Assembly: GCA_007121335.1 (NCBI GenBank)
Contig: SKLY01000030.1
Span: 1 to 45,313, forward strand
Reading direction: 5' to 3'
DNA: 45,313 nt
Source: Saprospiraceae bacterium
GTDB taxonomy: Bacteria > Bacteroidota > Bacteroidia > Chitinophagales > Saprospiraceae
Of this stretch, positions 9,623-17,886 are shown piece after piece; position 1 is the stretch's first letter; each line of letters starts with the position of its first letter. The translations under genes and the position numbers were made by a program. The notes beneath the pieces are model-generated. The model had not been told where the DNA came from and made no database searches. It saw only the letters and a program-made list of their open reading frames with translations.

Positions 9623-10162
9623 ATGAAAAAACTCAGCCTCGAAGAGCTTAACAGACTCAGTCCTGAGGAGTACCGCAAGGTTTCTCCTGTCCCTGTGGTA
9701 GTCGTTCTCGACAACATCAGAAGCGGTCTCAATGTGGGTTCACTGTTTCGAACGGCCGACGCCTTCAGGATTGAGAAAATTTTCTGCCTCGGTATTACGG
9801 CAAGACCTCCCCACCGGGAAATACTGAAAACGGCTCTGGGCGCCACCGATACGGTCCCCTGGGAAGGGGTGGAGGACGGAGTTGGGTTGGTGGCTTCTCT
9901 CAAAGCGGAGGGATATACGATCCTCGCGGTTGAACAGGCCGAACCGTCAGTGCCATTGAATGAATTTAAACCGGACATAAACCGGAAGTACGCGGTGGTA
10001 TTGGGTAATGAGGTCGGAGGTGTCTCGGACGACATTATGGAACTCGCTGACACAGCCCTGGAAATCCCTCAATTCGGCACCAAACACTCGCTGAATGTGG
10101 CTGTTTGCGGAGGCATCGTGATCTGGCACCTGGCCGGGGTCTGGCTTTGGGGTGAGGAGTGA
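9623..10162 (+). CDS. SpoU/TrmH family RNA 2'-O-methyltransferase
   Basis: This 179-residue SPOUT methyltransferase shows all three family motifs: motif 1 NIRSGLNVGSLFRTADAF (about 32-49), motif 2 VLGNEVGGV (about 121-129), and motif 3 IPQFGTKHSLNVAVCGGIV (about 149-167), which form the trefoil knot that binds S-adenosylmethionine. The enzyme should methylate a ribose 2'-OH in tRNA or rRNA; the target cannot be assigned. The N-terminal extension is short, as in Bacteroidota TrmH-family proteins. It is convergent with the oxidase subunit gene; a small hairpin GAGAA-GTT-TTCTC plus six Ts (10161-10179) between them could be a weak terminator. Confidence 0.92.
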   Translation: MKKLSLEELNRLSPEEYRKVSPVPVVVVLDNIRSGLNVGSLFRTADAFRIEKIFCLGITARPPHREILKTALGATDTVPWEGVEDGVGLVASLKAEGYTILAVEQAEPSVPLNEFKPDINRKYAVVLGNEVGGVSDDIMELADTALEIPQFGTKHSLNVAVCGGIVIWHLAGVWLWGEE

Positions 10163-10177
10163 GAAGTTTTCTCTTTT

Positions 10178-10762
10178 TTACACAAAAGACATCGCCAAAA
10201 AGGACACCAACAAAACCAACCAGAGAATCCCCATGAAGTGGATGTAAATTGCCAGTTGGTCGAGTTGGCGGTACTTGCTGTCATCTGAAAAATAGAGTTG
10301 GAGCTGGTGTTCTTCCCGGTAATTATAGCGAAACCGGTAGTAGATGTAAATCATAAATGGGATTGCTGCAATGACGTGGAGGAGGTGGAGCCCGGAAAGC
10401 AGATATAAAAATGCGTAGGCGTTGTTGGTCTCCATAAAGGCATCGGCGGAAATGACATCGTACCACGTCCGCAACTGTCCGAGCAGGAAGAGCAGCACCG
10501 AAGCCAATGCGAATTGAAGGTTTTGACCATATTTGCCTGCATCGCCCTCGCGGAAGGCCGATTTGACACCCTCTGCGTAGTAACTGAGGGCCAGAATAAA
10601 GAGGGTGGTTATCACAAACCAGCCCGGGAAATTTAAACTGCCCACTGACTGATTGAACTGAAGGTAGAGCAGAGAAGCCAACAGGCTTAGAAATAAAAAG
10701 GATACACCTGCTATTACCAGGATTACTAAGAGGTAGGAAGAATGTTGCCTGCTGAATTCCAT
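10178..10762 (-). CDS. Cytochrome c oxidase subunit III-like (haem-copper oxidase) membrane protein
   Basis: The 194-residue protein has five predicted transmembrane helices (about residues 8-32, 46-63, 81-99, 113-141, 165-188), matching the five-helix form of bacterial oxidase subunit III. Family-like motifs are LSGLHLLHVIAA in helix 4 and IHFMGILWLVLL in the last helix. Subunit III supports subunit I of haem-copper oxidases and is not itself catalytic. ATG at 10762 is chosen; an in-frame start at 10843 would add a polar, His-rich stretch not expected in the family. No other oxidase subunit is in the window, so it is either an additional copy or part of a dispersed oxidase. Confidence 0.8.
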   Translation of the reverse strand: MEFSRQHSSYLLVILVIAGVSFLFLSLLASLLYLQFNQSVGSLNFPGWFVITTLFILALSYYAEGVKSAFREGDAGKYGQNLQFALASVLLFLLGQLRTWYDVISADAFMETNNAYAFLYLLSGLHLLHVIAAIPFMIYIYYRFRYNYREEHQLQLYFSDDSKYRQLDQLAIYIHFMGILWLVLLVSFLAMSFV

Positions 10763-11123
10763 GTGAGTATGTGTTGATATTTTTAAGTGCCTGTTGCACC
10801 AACTGTGATGTTTCATAAACGCTAAATGGGTTTTTGGGTTCATGTCGGTTTAATTAGACTGAAAGACCGGCCATTTTCTATGCAACGAGCCGGACTTTCA
10901 CCCCCTGATCGCTGAACAATTGACCGTAGTTTTTTATTCATTCATACGGGTCGGGCAAAAATGATCATCCGTTTTTCCGATATTGCCAACAATGCTTTTG
11001 CAGGTCCTGGTCGTCTGATCCGGTGATTTTTGAATGGCAAAGACGGAAACTGCCACATTTTAATAGGCCGGAAATCACAGAAAGAGGGAGTCCCTCAATT
11101 TTCAACAAAAAAATTACAGCTAA
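10763..11123. other. Divergent intergenic region
   Basis: About 360 bases separate the minus-strand oxidase subunit gene from the FMN reductase gene and should hold both promoters. No exact TAnnTTTG box, RNA gene or repeat was recognised here. Confidence 0.4.
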
Positions 11124-11687
11124 ATGAAGATATTGATATTGTCATCCAGTGTTCGGGAAAAGAGAAATACCCATATGGTCGCAACTGCAATTGGCCAAAG
11201 GATGCGTGAGAAGTACGGTATAGATGCGGAGGTGGTTGATCTGAAGGAGGAGGCATTGCCCCATCTGCACTGGCTTTACAAAGCACATCCCGAGCCGCCG
11301 GAGAGCATGGGAAAATTGTTCGACAGGTTTATGGACTGCGACGGTTACATTTTTGTAAGTCCCGAGCACAACGGGAGTTATTCAGCCGCCCTGAAAAACG
11401 TGGTTGATCACTTCCCGAAGGACGCTTATTTGAAGAAACCCATTGGTATTTCCACTGTTTCAATAGGTGGAATGGGGGGCATGAGAGCTGCTCTACAAAT
11501 GCAATTGCTGGTGCTGGCTCTGAAGGGATTCCCAATGCCTGAAATGTTGCTCACACCCAATGTCACCTCCAAATTTGAGGATGGTGAACTGGCGGACGAG
11601 GACTTTGAAAAGACCATGGATCGGTATATCGAGAATTACATTTGGTACGCCAACGCACTGATTGAAAAAAGAATAGCTGAAAAATGA
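11124..11687 (+). CDS. NAD(P)H-dependent FMN reductase family flavoprotein
   Basis: This 187-residue flavodoxin-fold protein matches the NADPH-dependent FMN reductase (SsuE/AzoR-like) family. The phosphate-binding first loop is ILSSSVREKRNTHMVA (about residues 4-19), and the second conserved loop is SPEHNGSYSAALKNVVDHF (about 79-97), followed by a GGMGGMRAALQMQ stretch. It should bind FMN and reduce flavin, quinone or azo substrates with NAD(P)H in the cytoplasm. Its stop codon overlaps the start of msrB (ATGA, 11684-11687), so the two are translationally coupled and may both serve redox repair. Confidence 0.9.
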   Translation: MKILILSSSVREKRNTHMVATAIGQRMREKYGIDAEVVDLKEEALPHLHWLYKAHPEPPESMGKLFDRFMDCDGYIFVSPEHNGSYSAALKNVVDHFPKDAYLKKPIGISTVSIGGMGGMRAALQMQLLVLALKGFPMPEMLLTPNVTSKFEDGELADEDFEKTMDRYIENYIWYANALIEKRIAEK

Positions 11688-12082
11688 GTAAACCAAAATA
11701 CAACGCCCTGAGCCCTGAAGAGGAACGCATCCTGCTGCACGCTGGCACTGAAATGCCATTCTCCGGCGAGTACAATGACTTCAAAGCCGCGGGCACTTTC
11801 ATCTGTCGCAGGTGCAACAACCCGCTCTACCATTCCTCGGATAAATTTGACGGCGGATGCGGCTGGCCCTCATTTGACGATGAAATCACCGGAGAGGTCG
11901 AACGCAGACCGGACCCGGATGGAAGACGCACTGAGATAATTTGCGGTAATTGCGGAGGCCACCTCGGCCATGTATTTACCGGCGAGGGCTTTACCGGAAA
12001 AAATACCCGCCACTGCGTGAACTCCCTGTCCATCAGGTTTATTCCCGATGGAGAAGACCTGCCTGAGGTGATAAAGGAGTGA
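11684..12082 (+). CDS. msrB: Peptide-methionine (R)-S-oxide reductase MsrB
   Basis: The 132-residue protein has the full MsrB domain: zinc-binding C41/C44 (CRRC) and C87/C90 (CGNC), the GGCGWPSF motif (57-64), GGHLGHVF (91-98) and the catalytic cysteine C111 in RHCVNSLSIRF. C59 may act as the resolving cysteine. MsrB reduces the R epimer of methionine sulfoxide in damaged proteins using thioredoxin. No signal peptide is seen, so it is cytoplasmic. It overlaps the flavoprotein gene by four bases. It is convergent with the repeat-protein gene to the right. Confidence 0.97.
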   Translation: MSKPKYNALSPEEERILLHAGTEMPFSGEYNDFKAAGTFICRRCNNPLYHSSDKFDGGCGWPSFDDEITGEVERRPDPDGRRTEIICGNCGGHLGHVFTGEGFTGKNTRHCVNSLSIRFIPDGEDLPEVIKE

Positions 12083-12108
12083 GTTTTTGGCTATGATTCT
12101 ATCCCCCC

Positions 12109-14514
12109 CTAATGCGCGATCATCCTCTTCGACACTCTGCCGTAGGGAGTGATTAATTGGTAGTAGTAAATGCCGGGGGAGATATTTAGTTGGAGGGGGA
12201 TTTCATTGTAGCCGGCATCGTATTCGCCCTCTGTGGAGATCACTTCATTTCCATTGATGTCGATGATGCGGAGAGTGACAGTCGTTTTTTCGGGTAGATT
12301 GAAACCTATTGTGGTTTCTTGCTCGAAGGGGTTGGGTATGTTTTGAGCCAATTGCACCAATGTGCCCTGGGAGTCCGGTTTTATGGAACGGCCCTCCACT
12401 TCAATGGTTCCGCGGGCCACATCTTCGTGGCATTTCATGGGGGTGCCGGTTGTTGAAACGGTGTAATTAAAAGTGCCAACTTCTAAAGGGCTGCCACTTA
12501 TGGTGAATTCGACGCCGTCAAAAGTTCCGCTTATTCCCTCGGGCAAACCCCTGACCTCGACTTCTTCTGCATCTCCATCCAACCGATAGGTGATATTTTC
12601 AATGGGATTTTCAATGTACACCTTTTGAGTATCAGAGCCGGCTGCAGAGGTCAGACTTAGCTCACTGTGGTCGCAAGATGAGGTTATGTACATCAGGACT
12701 CCACGTCCGGTGGAGAATCCAGTATTTTCATCTGTAAAATAAAGTGACCATGTAAGGTCTCCATTGGAAGTATAATCGATGGTCCAGCTCTCACCCCCGT
12801 CCCTAGTACTCAAAATTTTATATAGACTGGATGCCCAGCCGTTATTGGCATCTGTGAAGTAAATGGATTCGAGGAATACTGAGGTGCCGGAATTTTGAGG
12901 ATTCCAGGTTTCTCCTCCATCATTCGTGTGTAAAATTGTACCGTCTCCACCCGATGCCCAACCTTTTTCCCCATCAATAAAATGAATGTCGGTGAGGGTT
13001 TTAGTGGTTCCCGAATTTTGAGGTGTCCAGGAGGATTCTCCCCCAACTTTCTTAGCCAATATGGTGCCTCCATCGCCAACTGCGTAACCCGTGTTTTTGT
13101 CCGTAAAAAATATGGACCTCAAAGAATTTGTGGTTCCGGAATGTTGTTTGTTCCAGGTCAGGCCACCGTCTTCTGTTTTAAAAATATCCCCTATAGAATT
13201 GGTAAACCACCCGGTATTTTTGTCCGCAAAGTAAATGGATTCAATCAAGGTCGTGGATTTAGTATGTCGTAGATACCAGGTTTGTCCCCCATCGGTGGTT
13301 GTAATTAGAACACCACTCCAGCCCGTCGTGGCCCATGCGGTATTTTTATCTACCGAATGCACATGGTCAAAACTACCAAAATAATAAGGATTGGTTGCGG
13401 TGCTTCTTTGAGCCTCCCAATTTAATCCGCCGTCACTGGTTTTAAAAAAGCCAGTATAATCAACTGCCCATCCGTGTTTCTCATCGGCAAAATGGATGTC
13501 CCTTAGGGTAGCTGCTTTTCGAGAAGCTATTTTGGTCCAGGATTTGCCTCTGTCAGTAGTGGTCATATAAGCTCCGCCACCTAAAAATCCTGTATTTTCA
13601 TCTGTGAAAAAGACTGAGTTGAGACCATACAAGGTTCCCGTGTCAATAATGGTCCAGGTCTCCCCGTCGTCATAGGTCGATAGTAATACTCCCTGAGCCC
13701 CTGATACCCACACGGAATTATCATCTGCAATATATATGGAAACTATATGATTTGTAACACCGGAATTTTGTGAAAGCCATGTTTCACCTCCGTCTCCGGT
13801 TTTAAGAATGGTACCATCATTTCCTACCGCCCATCCTGTATTTTCATCCCTAAATTCAACATCCAAAAGACGGGTGGATGTTCCTGAAAATTGTGTCGTC
13901 CAGGTTTCACCTCCATCAGTCGTATTCATTATTGTGCCATCCCATCCCACCGTCCATCCGGTCATCGCATCAGTAAAGTGGACAGAAAGAAAGTCATTGG
14001 ATGTTTCTAAAGTTTGTTTACTCCAATTTTCACCCCCGTCAGTGGTTTTCATCACAATACCATCCATTCCCACTGCAAAGCCTGTATTTTCGTCAATAAA
14101 ATAAACCGATCTCAATTCTCCTATCCGGCCTGAATCCTGCCGGGTCCAGTCTTTCCCACCATTTTCTGTGCCCCAAATGGATATTTCATTAGGTTCTACA
14201 AAAATTATACCTTCGCCTACTGCCCAACCTTTGTGGTTGTCAACAAAATGAATGTCCTCAAATCTGGTGTCTGGAAATTCGTGTATAACACTCCAATTAA
14301 GCCCTCCATTACTTGTACCCAAAATAGTTCTTCTGCAATGGGCCCATCCATGATCAAGGTCTGTGAAATGAATAGCATTCATGCCATTTTCATGCAGGAG
14401 ATTTCCCCCGGCCTCAAAATTGGATATCCATTCCTGGGCATTGGACTGGAAGGGGAGGAACAGCATGAGGAGGTATAAAACGGCACAGTGAAATCCTTTC
14501 ATCGGGAGTTTCAT
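12109..14514 (-). CDS. Secreted YCF48/Asp-box repeat protein with T9SS sorting domain
   Basis: This protein of about 800 residues has a signal peptide (LLMLFLPFQSNA|Q), then about 13 repeats of roughly 45 residues. Each repeat carries a DGGETW-like Asp-box and a second signature of the type IHFTDENTGWAVG, as in YCF48-like beta-propellers. After the repeats come an Ig-like domain (GLPEGISGTFDG) and a C-terminal type A T9SS sorting domain (NIPNPFEQETTIGF ... GIYYYQL). It should be exported through T9SS and attached at or released from the cell surface; the ligand is unknown. The start is taken at 14514; 14502 is also possible, while 14628 would put 40 polar residues ahead of the signal. It is a tandem paralogue of the next gene upstream. 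Confidence 0.85.
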   Translation of the reverse strand: MKLPMKGFHCAVLYLLMLFLPFQSNAQEWISNFEAGGNLLHENGMNAIHFTDLDHGWAHCRRTILGTSNGGLNWSVIHEFPDTRFEDIHFVDNHKGWAVGEGIIFVEPNEISIWGTENGGKDWTRQDSGRIGELRSVYFIDENTGFAVGMDGIVMKTTDGGENWSKQTLETSNDFLSVHFTDAMTGWTVGWDGTIMNTTDGGETWTTQFSGTSTRLLDVEFRDENTGWAVGNDGTILKTGDGGETWLSQNSGVTNHIVSIYIADDNSVWVSGAQGVLLSTYDDGETWTIIDTGTLYGLNSVFFTDENTGFLGGGAYMTTTDRGKSWTKIASRKAATLRDIHFADEKHGWAVDYTGFFKTSDGGLNWEAQRSTATNPYYFGSFDHVHSVDKNTAWATTGWSGVLITTTDGGQTWYLRHTKSTTLIESIYFADKNTGWFTNSIGDIFKTEDGGLTWNKQHSGTTNSLRSIFFTDKNTGYAVGDGGTILAKKVGGESSWTPQNSGTTKTLTDIHFIDGEKGWASGGDGTILHTNDGGETWNPQNSGTSVFLESIYFTDANNGWASSLYKILSTRDGGESWTIDYTSNGDLTWSLYFTDENTGFSTGRGVLMYITSSCDHSELSLTSAAGSDTQKVYIENPIENITYRLDGDAEEVEVRGLPEGISGTFDGVEFTISGSPLEVGTFNYTVSTTGTPMKCHEDVARGTIEVEGRSIKPDSQGTLVQLAQNIPNPFEQETTIGFNLPEKTTVTLRIIDINGNEVISTEGEYDAGYNEIPLQLNISPGIYYYQLITPYGRVSKRMIAH

Positions 14515-14635
14515 CTTACGGGATTTATTTTGAAGCATCGATTGTGAATTTTTTATACGAATAGATTCATGGATTTTAAAGAATGTCGATTTGACGGTAT
14601 GTTTAGCTGTTTTTGAAAATTTAACCAAAGCCCGT

Positions 14636-16669
14636 TCAATGGACTATCATCGGTCTGGAAAGATCCCCAAATGGGGTGCTTAATTGGTAAATATAAGTCC
14701 CGGCCGGAATAACCGGTTTAATCGTGATTTCATTGTCGCCTGCATCGAATCGCCTGACTATTTTCTTTACGGTAATTCCGTTTAAATCAGTGATTAGAAG
14801 AGAGACCGTTGCGGATTCCGGTATGTAAAAGTCAATGGTCGTGGATTTGTCAAATGGGTTTGGTGAGTTTTGTGACAGTCTTATTTCTTCCCGGTCACCG
14901 TCTGCCGATGGCTCTTCAACTACAATTGAGCCGGTTACAACCGCTTCTTCGCATGGATTGGCTGTACCGGTGGTAGTTACCGTATAATTAAAAACACCTG
15001 TTTCGCCGGGGCTGCCACTGATGATGAATTCATTGCCGTTCAGTGTGCCATTGACACCCAATGGGAGTCCTGTCACCTCAGCACCTGTCGCGAGACCACC
15101 CAGTTCGTATGTAATATACGATATGGGTGTTTCTAATTCGACAGTTTGCGAGTCAGTATCTGACGATGACGTGAGTGTAAGGGTTGTCCCGGTGCATGGG
15201 TATTCAGTATGCAATAAAATTTCGCCCCCTTGTGTAAAGGCCCAGCCTGTTTTTATATCTGTAAAGTATATGTCCAATATATTATTTGAGGTGCCTGAAT
15301 TTTGAGTGGTCCAGGTTTCTCCACCATCCGTTGTATTGATTATGGTACCAAATTCCCCTGCGGCCCATCCGTGTTTTTCGTCCACAAAGAAGACAGAACC
15401 AAGAACGTCGAACACTCCGGAGTTTTGAAGCCTCCAATTTCTCCCTCCATCATCGGTGGTAATTATGGTGCCATATTCGCCCACAGCCCAGCCGGTTTTG
15501 GAATCTATGAAATAAACAGACAACAAATAATTCACTGTGGCTGAGGTAGCAATTTTCCAGTTTTCGCCCCCATCCTCCGTTCTTAAGATATAGCCACTAC
15601 CTCCAACAGCCCACCCATTGTTTTTATCTGTAAAATGAACTGGAGCAAAGAATAGGTGTGGGAGTTCATCGAATTGAGTCGTCCAGGTTTCGCCGCCATC
15701 CGTTGAAGCTATTATTAAACCAAAATCCTCAACTACCCAACCATGCAGGGAATCTGCAAAATAAATATGTCTGGGTGAAATTGTGAGATTATTTCTAACT
15801 ACATTATAGGATTCCCAGTCATCTTTTGTGTAAATTATGTCCCCATTGCTCTCCATGCACCAAATGTAATCTCCGTGTTGAAGATCACAGGCAATCCAGG
15901 GTCCGCCACCGGCGATATTGACCCTGTTGGCGGTCCAGTTTTTGCCGCCATCGCTGGTTTCAAGTATAGAGGTATTGCGGGTTGCGATTCTTCCATTTAG
16001 GGAGTCCGTGAAATGAACAGCAATAAAATTTGAGTGGCTACCTCCGATTTTTTGGACCCAGTTTTCCCCACCATCTGTTGTGGTGAGGATGACGCCTCCA
16101 TTCCCAGCGATCCAGGCTGTGTTCTCATCAGTGACGTGTATGGAATTCAGCGCACGGTTTGTACCCGAATTGGTCGTGGTCCAGTTTTCTCCCCCGTCGT
16201 TTGTTGTCAAAACTCTTCCACTGTTGCCTATGGCCCAACCGTTATCCGGATCTGTAAAATAGATTGACCTTAAATTGTTCCCGGTTGTAGGATCGTGTAG
16301 GGACCAGTTTTCTCCACCATCCGTTGTTACCATTAGATCCCCATTGTCAAGTACTAACCAACCTTTATTGGAATCCAGGAAATGGACAGACCGACATGTA
16401 ATTAGATCTGAAATTTTTATGTTTTCCCAGTTTTCTCCACCGTCTTTTGTGAACTTTCCTCCTCTCTCGCCCACAGCCCATCCCCTTTCTGAATCCAAAA
16501 AGTGAACTGAATAAAATGTCTGAAAAATAGGAAATCCCAGTTGTTCAGTCCAGGTTTCTCCGCCATCATCGGTTGCCAAAATCAAGCCACCGTAACCTAC
16601 AGCCCATCCTCTGTACCGGTCGATAAATTGCATTGAATAAATAAACCTGCTCGACAGTGAATGCTGCAC
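14636..16669 (-). CDS. YCF48/Asp-box repeat protein with T9SS sorting domain, 3' fragment of a frameshifted gene
   Basis: This reading frame holds most of a second repeat protein: about 11 YCF48/Asp-box repeats (TTDGGENW, TSDGGKNW and similar), an Ig-like domain (GLPLGVNGTLNG) and a T9SS type A sorting domain (NSPNPFDKSTTIDF ... AGTYIYQL). It has no signal peptide; its apparent start at 16669 is only a GTG inside a repeat. The missing beginning lies directly upstream in another frame (16681-16998), separated by an apparent one-base deletion. The whole gene would span 14636-16998 and encode about 787 residues, close to its downstream paralogue. One repeat (TKDDWESY) has lost the usual Gly-Gly. 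Confidence 0.8.
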   Translation of the reverse strand: MQHSLSSRFIYSMQFIDRYRGWAVGYGGLILATDDGGETWTEQLGFPIFQTFYSVHFLDSERGWAVGERGGKFTKDGGENWENIKISDLITCRSVHFLDSNKGWLVLDNGDLMVTTDGGENWSLHDPTTGNNLRSIYFTDPDNGWAIGNSGRVLTTNDGGENWTTTNSGTNRALNSIHVTDENTAWIAGNGGVILTTTDGGENWVQKIGGSHSNFIAVHFTDSLNGRIATRNTSILETSDGGKNWTANRVNIAGGGPWIACDLQHGDYIWCMESNGDIIYTKDDWESYNVVRNNLTISPRHIYFADSLHGWVVEDFGLIIASTDGGETWTTQFDELPHLFFAPVHFTDKNNGWAVGGSGYILRTEDGGENWKIATSATVNYLLSVYFIDSKTGWAVGEYGTIITTDDGGRNWRLQNSGVFDVLGSVFFVDEKHGWAAGEFGTIINTTDGGETWTTQNSGTSNNILDIYFTDIKTGWAFTQGGEILLHTEYPCTGTTLTLTSSSDTDSQTVELETPISYITYELGGLATGAEVTGLPLGVNGTLNGNEFIISGSPGETGVFNYTVTTTGTANPCEEAVVTGSIVVEEPSADGDREEIRLSQNSPNPFDKSTTIDFYIPESATVSLLITDLNGITVKKIVRRFDAGDNEITIKPVIPAGTYIYQLSTPFGDLSRPMIVH

Positions 16670-16680
16670 AGTCCAGGTTT

Positions 16681-16998
16681 CTACCCATCAATTGTAGAAA
16701 TTATTTTACCCCCGGCAGCCCATCCGATATCCTCATTGTAAAAGTGAACAGATCTGAGATTATTAATTTCCAGGTGGTTTTGATTGGACCAGGTTTCCCC
16801 ACCGTCGTTGGTGGCCATCAGTAATCTGTTATCACCCACGGCCCAGCCATTTAGTGAATCCGCGAACGAGATGGAGTGAAGATTGCCCCCTACATACTTA
16901 CCCCCCAATTCAAAGGGCTTTTTCCATTCTTGCGCATTTGCAGGAGAGGTTATTATCACTACAGCGGGTAGCAGAAACAGCAAGTATAAATTTTTCAT
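16681..16998 (-). CDS. Signal peptide and first repeat of the frameshifted YCF48 protein (5' fragment)
   Basis: The 105-residue frame has a signal peptide (VVIITSPANA|QEW), the same EW...FELGG opening as its paralogue, and one complete repeat (NDGGETW). It then stops inside the next Asp-box: ISTIDG followed by TAG. In the other frame the sequence continues at once as ETWTVQHS, exactly what the repeat predicts after DG-G. One extra base near 16682-16687 would join the two. It is either a real inactivating mutation, a sequencing or assembly error, or less likely a programmed shift. Confidence 0.75.
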   Translation of the reverse strand: MKNLYLLFLLPAVVIITSPANAQEWKKPFELGGKYVGGNLHSISFADSLNGWAVGDNRLLMATNDGGETWSNQNHLEINNLRSVHFYNEDIGWAAGGKIISTIDG

Positions 16999-17460
16999 AA
17001 CAAGGTCATTTCGAGGGCAATAAGTCAGGAATGGAAACCGGCCCCCAATGGCTTTTCTAAAATGCCATCGATAACAATAATCTGGAGATTAAATTCTCAA
17101 GTGCAGTAAACTCAATAATGGATTGCCAGCCTATTACTCCTGCCTGTCAGCCTAATTTGTCCCTAAAGGTAGAAACTATCCCAAAACTATTTTAGGAAAC
17201 AACCATTTTTCTGTCATTTTTACAGAACCAGGCCTTCCGGGAAAGCGGTGGTTGGTAAAAACAATCGGCATCTTATAAATTGCGCTTTGACACATTGGTA
17301 TCCACCTAAAAATGACATTTGCTGGAGTGCTTGTTTTGAGACGGCAGTTGATTGGCTGAAGTGGATTTGGTGTTACCCTAAATTCCTTTCAGGCTTTTGC
17401 ACCTGACGGAATCCCAGTTTATCCGTCATCAAGCCCACCAATATTGTTGTGTCCCAATAC
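16999..17460. other. Non-coding stretch upstream of the repeat-protein genes
   Basis: No supported gene. On the minus strand TAGTTTTG (17182-17189) matches TAnnTTTG, but it lies about 180 bases from the start at 16998. A small hairpin TTCTGT-CATTTTT-ACAGAA lies near 17210-17228. A 62-codon minus-strand frame (17373-17561) runs through the tRNA terminator and is not credible. Confidence 0.4.
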
Positions 17461-17526
17461 AAAGAAAAAAGCCCTGCACTCCTTATCGGTATTGGTAAAT
17501 TCATCGAATTATCAGGAGTGCAGGGC
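17461..17526 (-). terminator. Intrinsic terminator of the tRNA-Arg transcript
   Basis: A perfect 13-bp inverted repeat, GCCCTGCACTCCT at 17471-17483 and AGGAGTGCAGGGC at 17514-17526, is followed on the minus strand by TTTTTTCTTT (17461-17470). The 30-base loop contains a second small hairpin (AATTC-ATC-GAATT). It lies about 105 bases beyond the 3' end of the tRNA. Confidence 0.8.
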
Positions 17527-17630
17527 AGTTGATTTGCCACATAGGAACTAAAGTGGCGCATAAACTAAAATCTCCCTTTTTGCAACCCCATGATTTTCAA
17601 AGGTTTTGCCAGGAGATTGTTGTCAAAAAG

Positions 17631-17704
17631 TGACCCCGGAAGGATTCGAACCCTCAACCCCCAGAGCCGAAATCTGGTGCTCTATCCAGTTGAGCTACGG
17701 AGCC
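17631..17704 (-). tRNA. tRNA-Arg (anticodon TCG)
   Basis: A 74-base cloverleaf reads on the minus strand. The acceptor stem GGCTCCG pairs with CGGGGTC (two G-T pairs), with discriminator A. The D arm contains AGCTCAACTGGATAGAGC, the anticodon stem CCAGA/TCTGG encloses the loop TTTCGGC giving anticodon TCG, and the T arm has GGTTCGAATCC. The 3' CCA is not encoded. It reads CGN arginine codons. A -7 box sits 7 bases upstream and a strong terminator downstream, so it is a single-tRNA transcription unit. Confidence 0.95.
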
Positions 17705-17710
17705 ATGGTG

Positions 17711-17718
17711 CAAAAGTA
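17711..17718 (-). promoter_or_regulatory. -7 box of the tRNA-Arg promoter (TACTTTTG)
   Basis: On the minus strand TACTTTTG matches TAnnTTTG exactly, and TTAG lies 18 bases further upstream as a near -33 element. With the usual spacing, transcription would begin only about 3 bases before the mature tRNA 5' end. Confidence 0.65.
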
Positions 17719-17886
17719 GCCATTTTTTAAAAAAGGCTAAGGATTGTGCCCACAAATTAGTCGGGCTTTTTTCAAAGGTATTTTTTTGTCATCTTTGAGG
17801 TTTGAAACAACCGCCAGTGCACTGCAGCAAATCAACTTTTTACTGAGTGGATATGGTGAGGTGATTTAGAGCGGATATTATTTAGT

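Noticed and set aside
13808-16505. Several plus-strand frames of 60-98 codons inside the YCF48 genes
   Set aside because: They are antisense to the repeats and share a repeated pattern because the repeats do; no independent evidence.
12109-16998. Asp-box repeats as sialidases
   Set aside because: The boxes recur about 13 times per protein with the YCF48 second signature, and the sialidase Arg triad and RIP motif are not seen.
17373-17561. 62-codon minus-strand frame beside the tRNA
   Set aside because: It runs through the perfect stem and T run of the tRNA terminator and has no protein-like features.
17631-17704. tRNA-Arg as an integration (att) site
   Set aside because: No integrase gene and no second copy of the tRNA 3' end were seen in the window.
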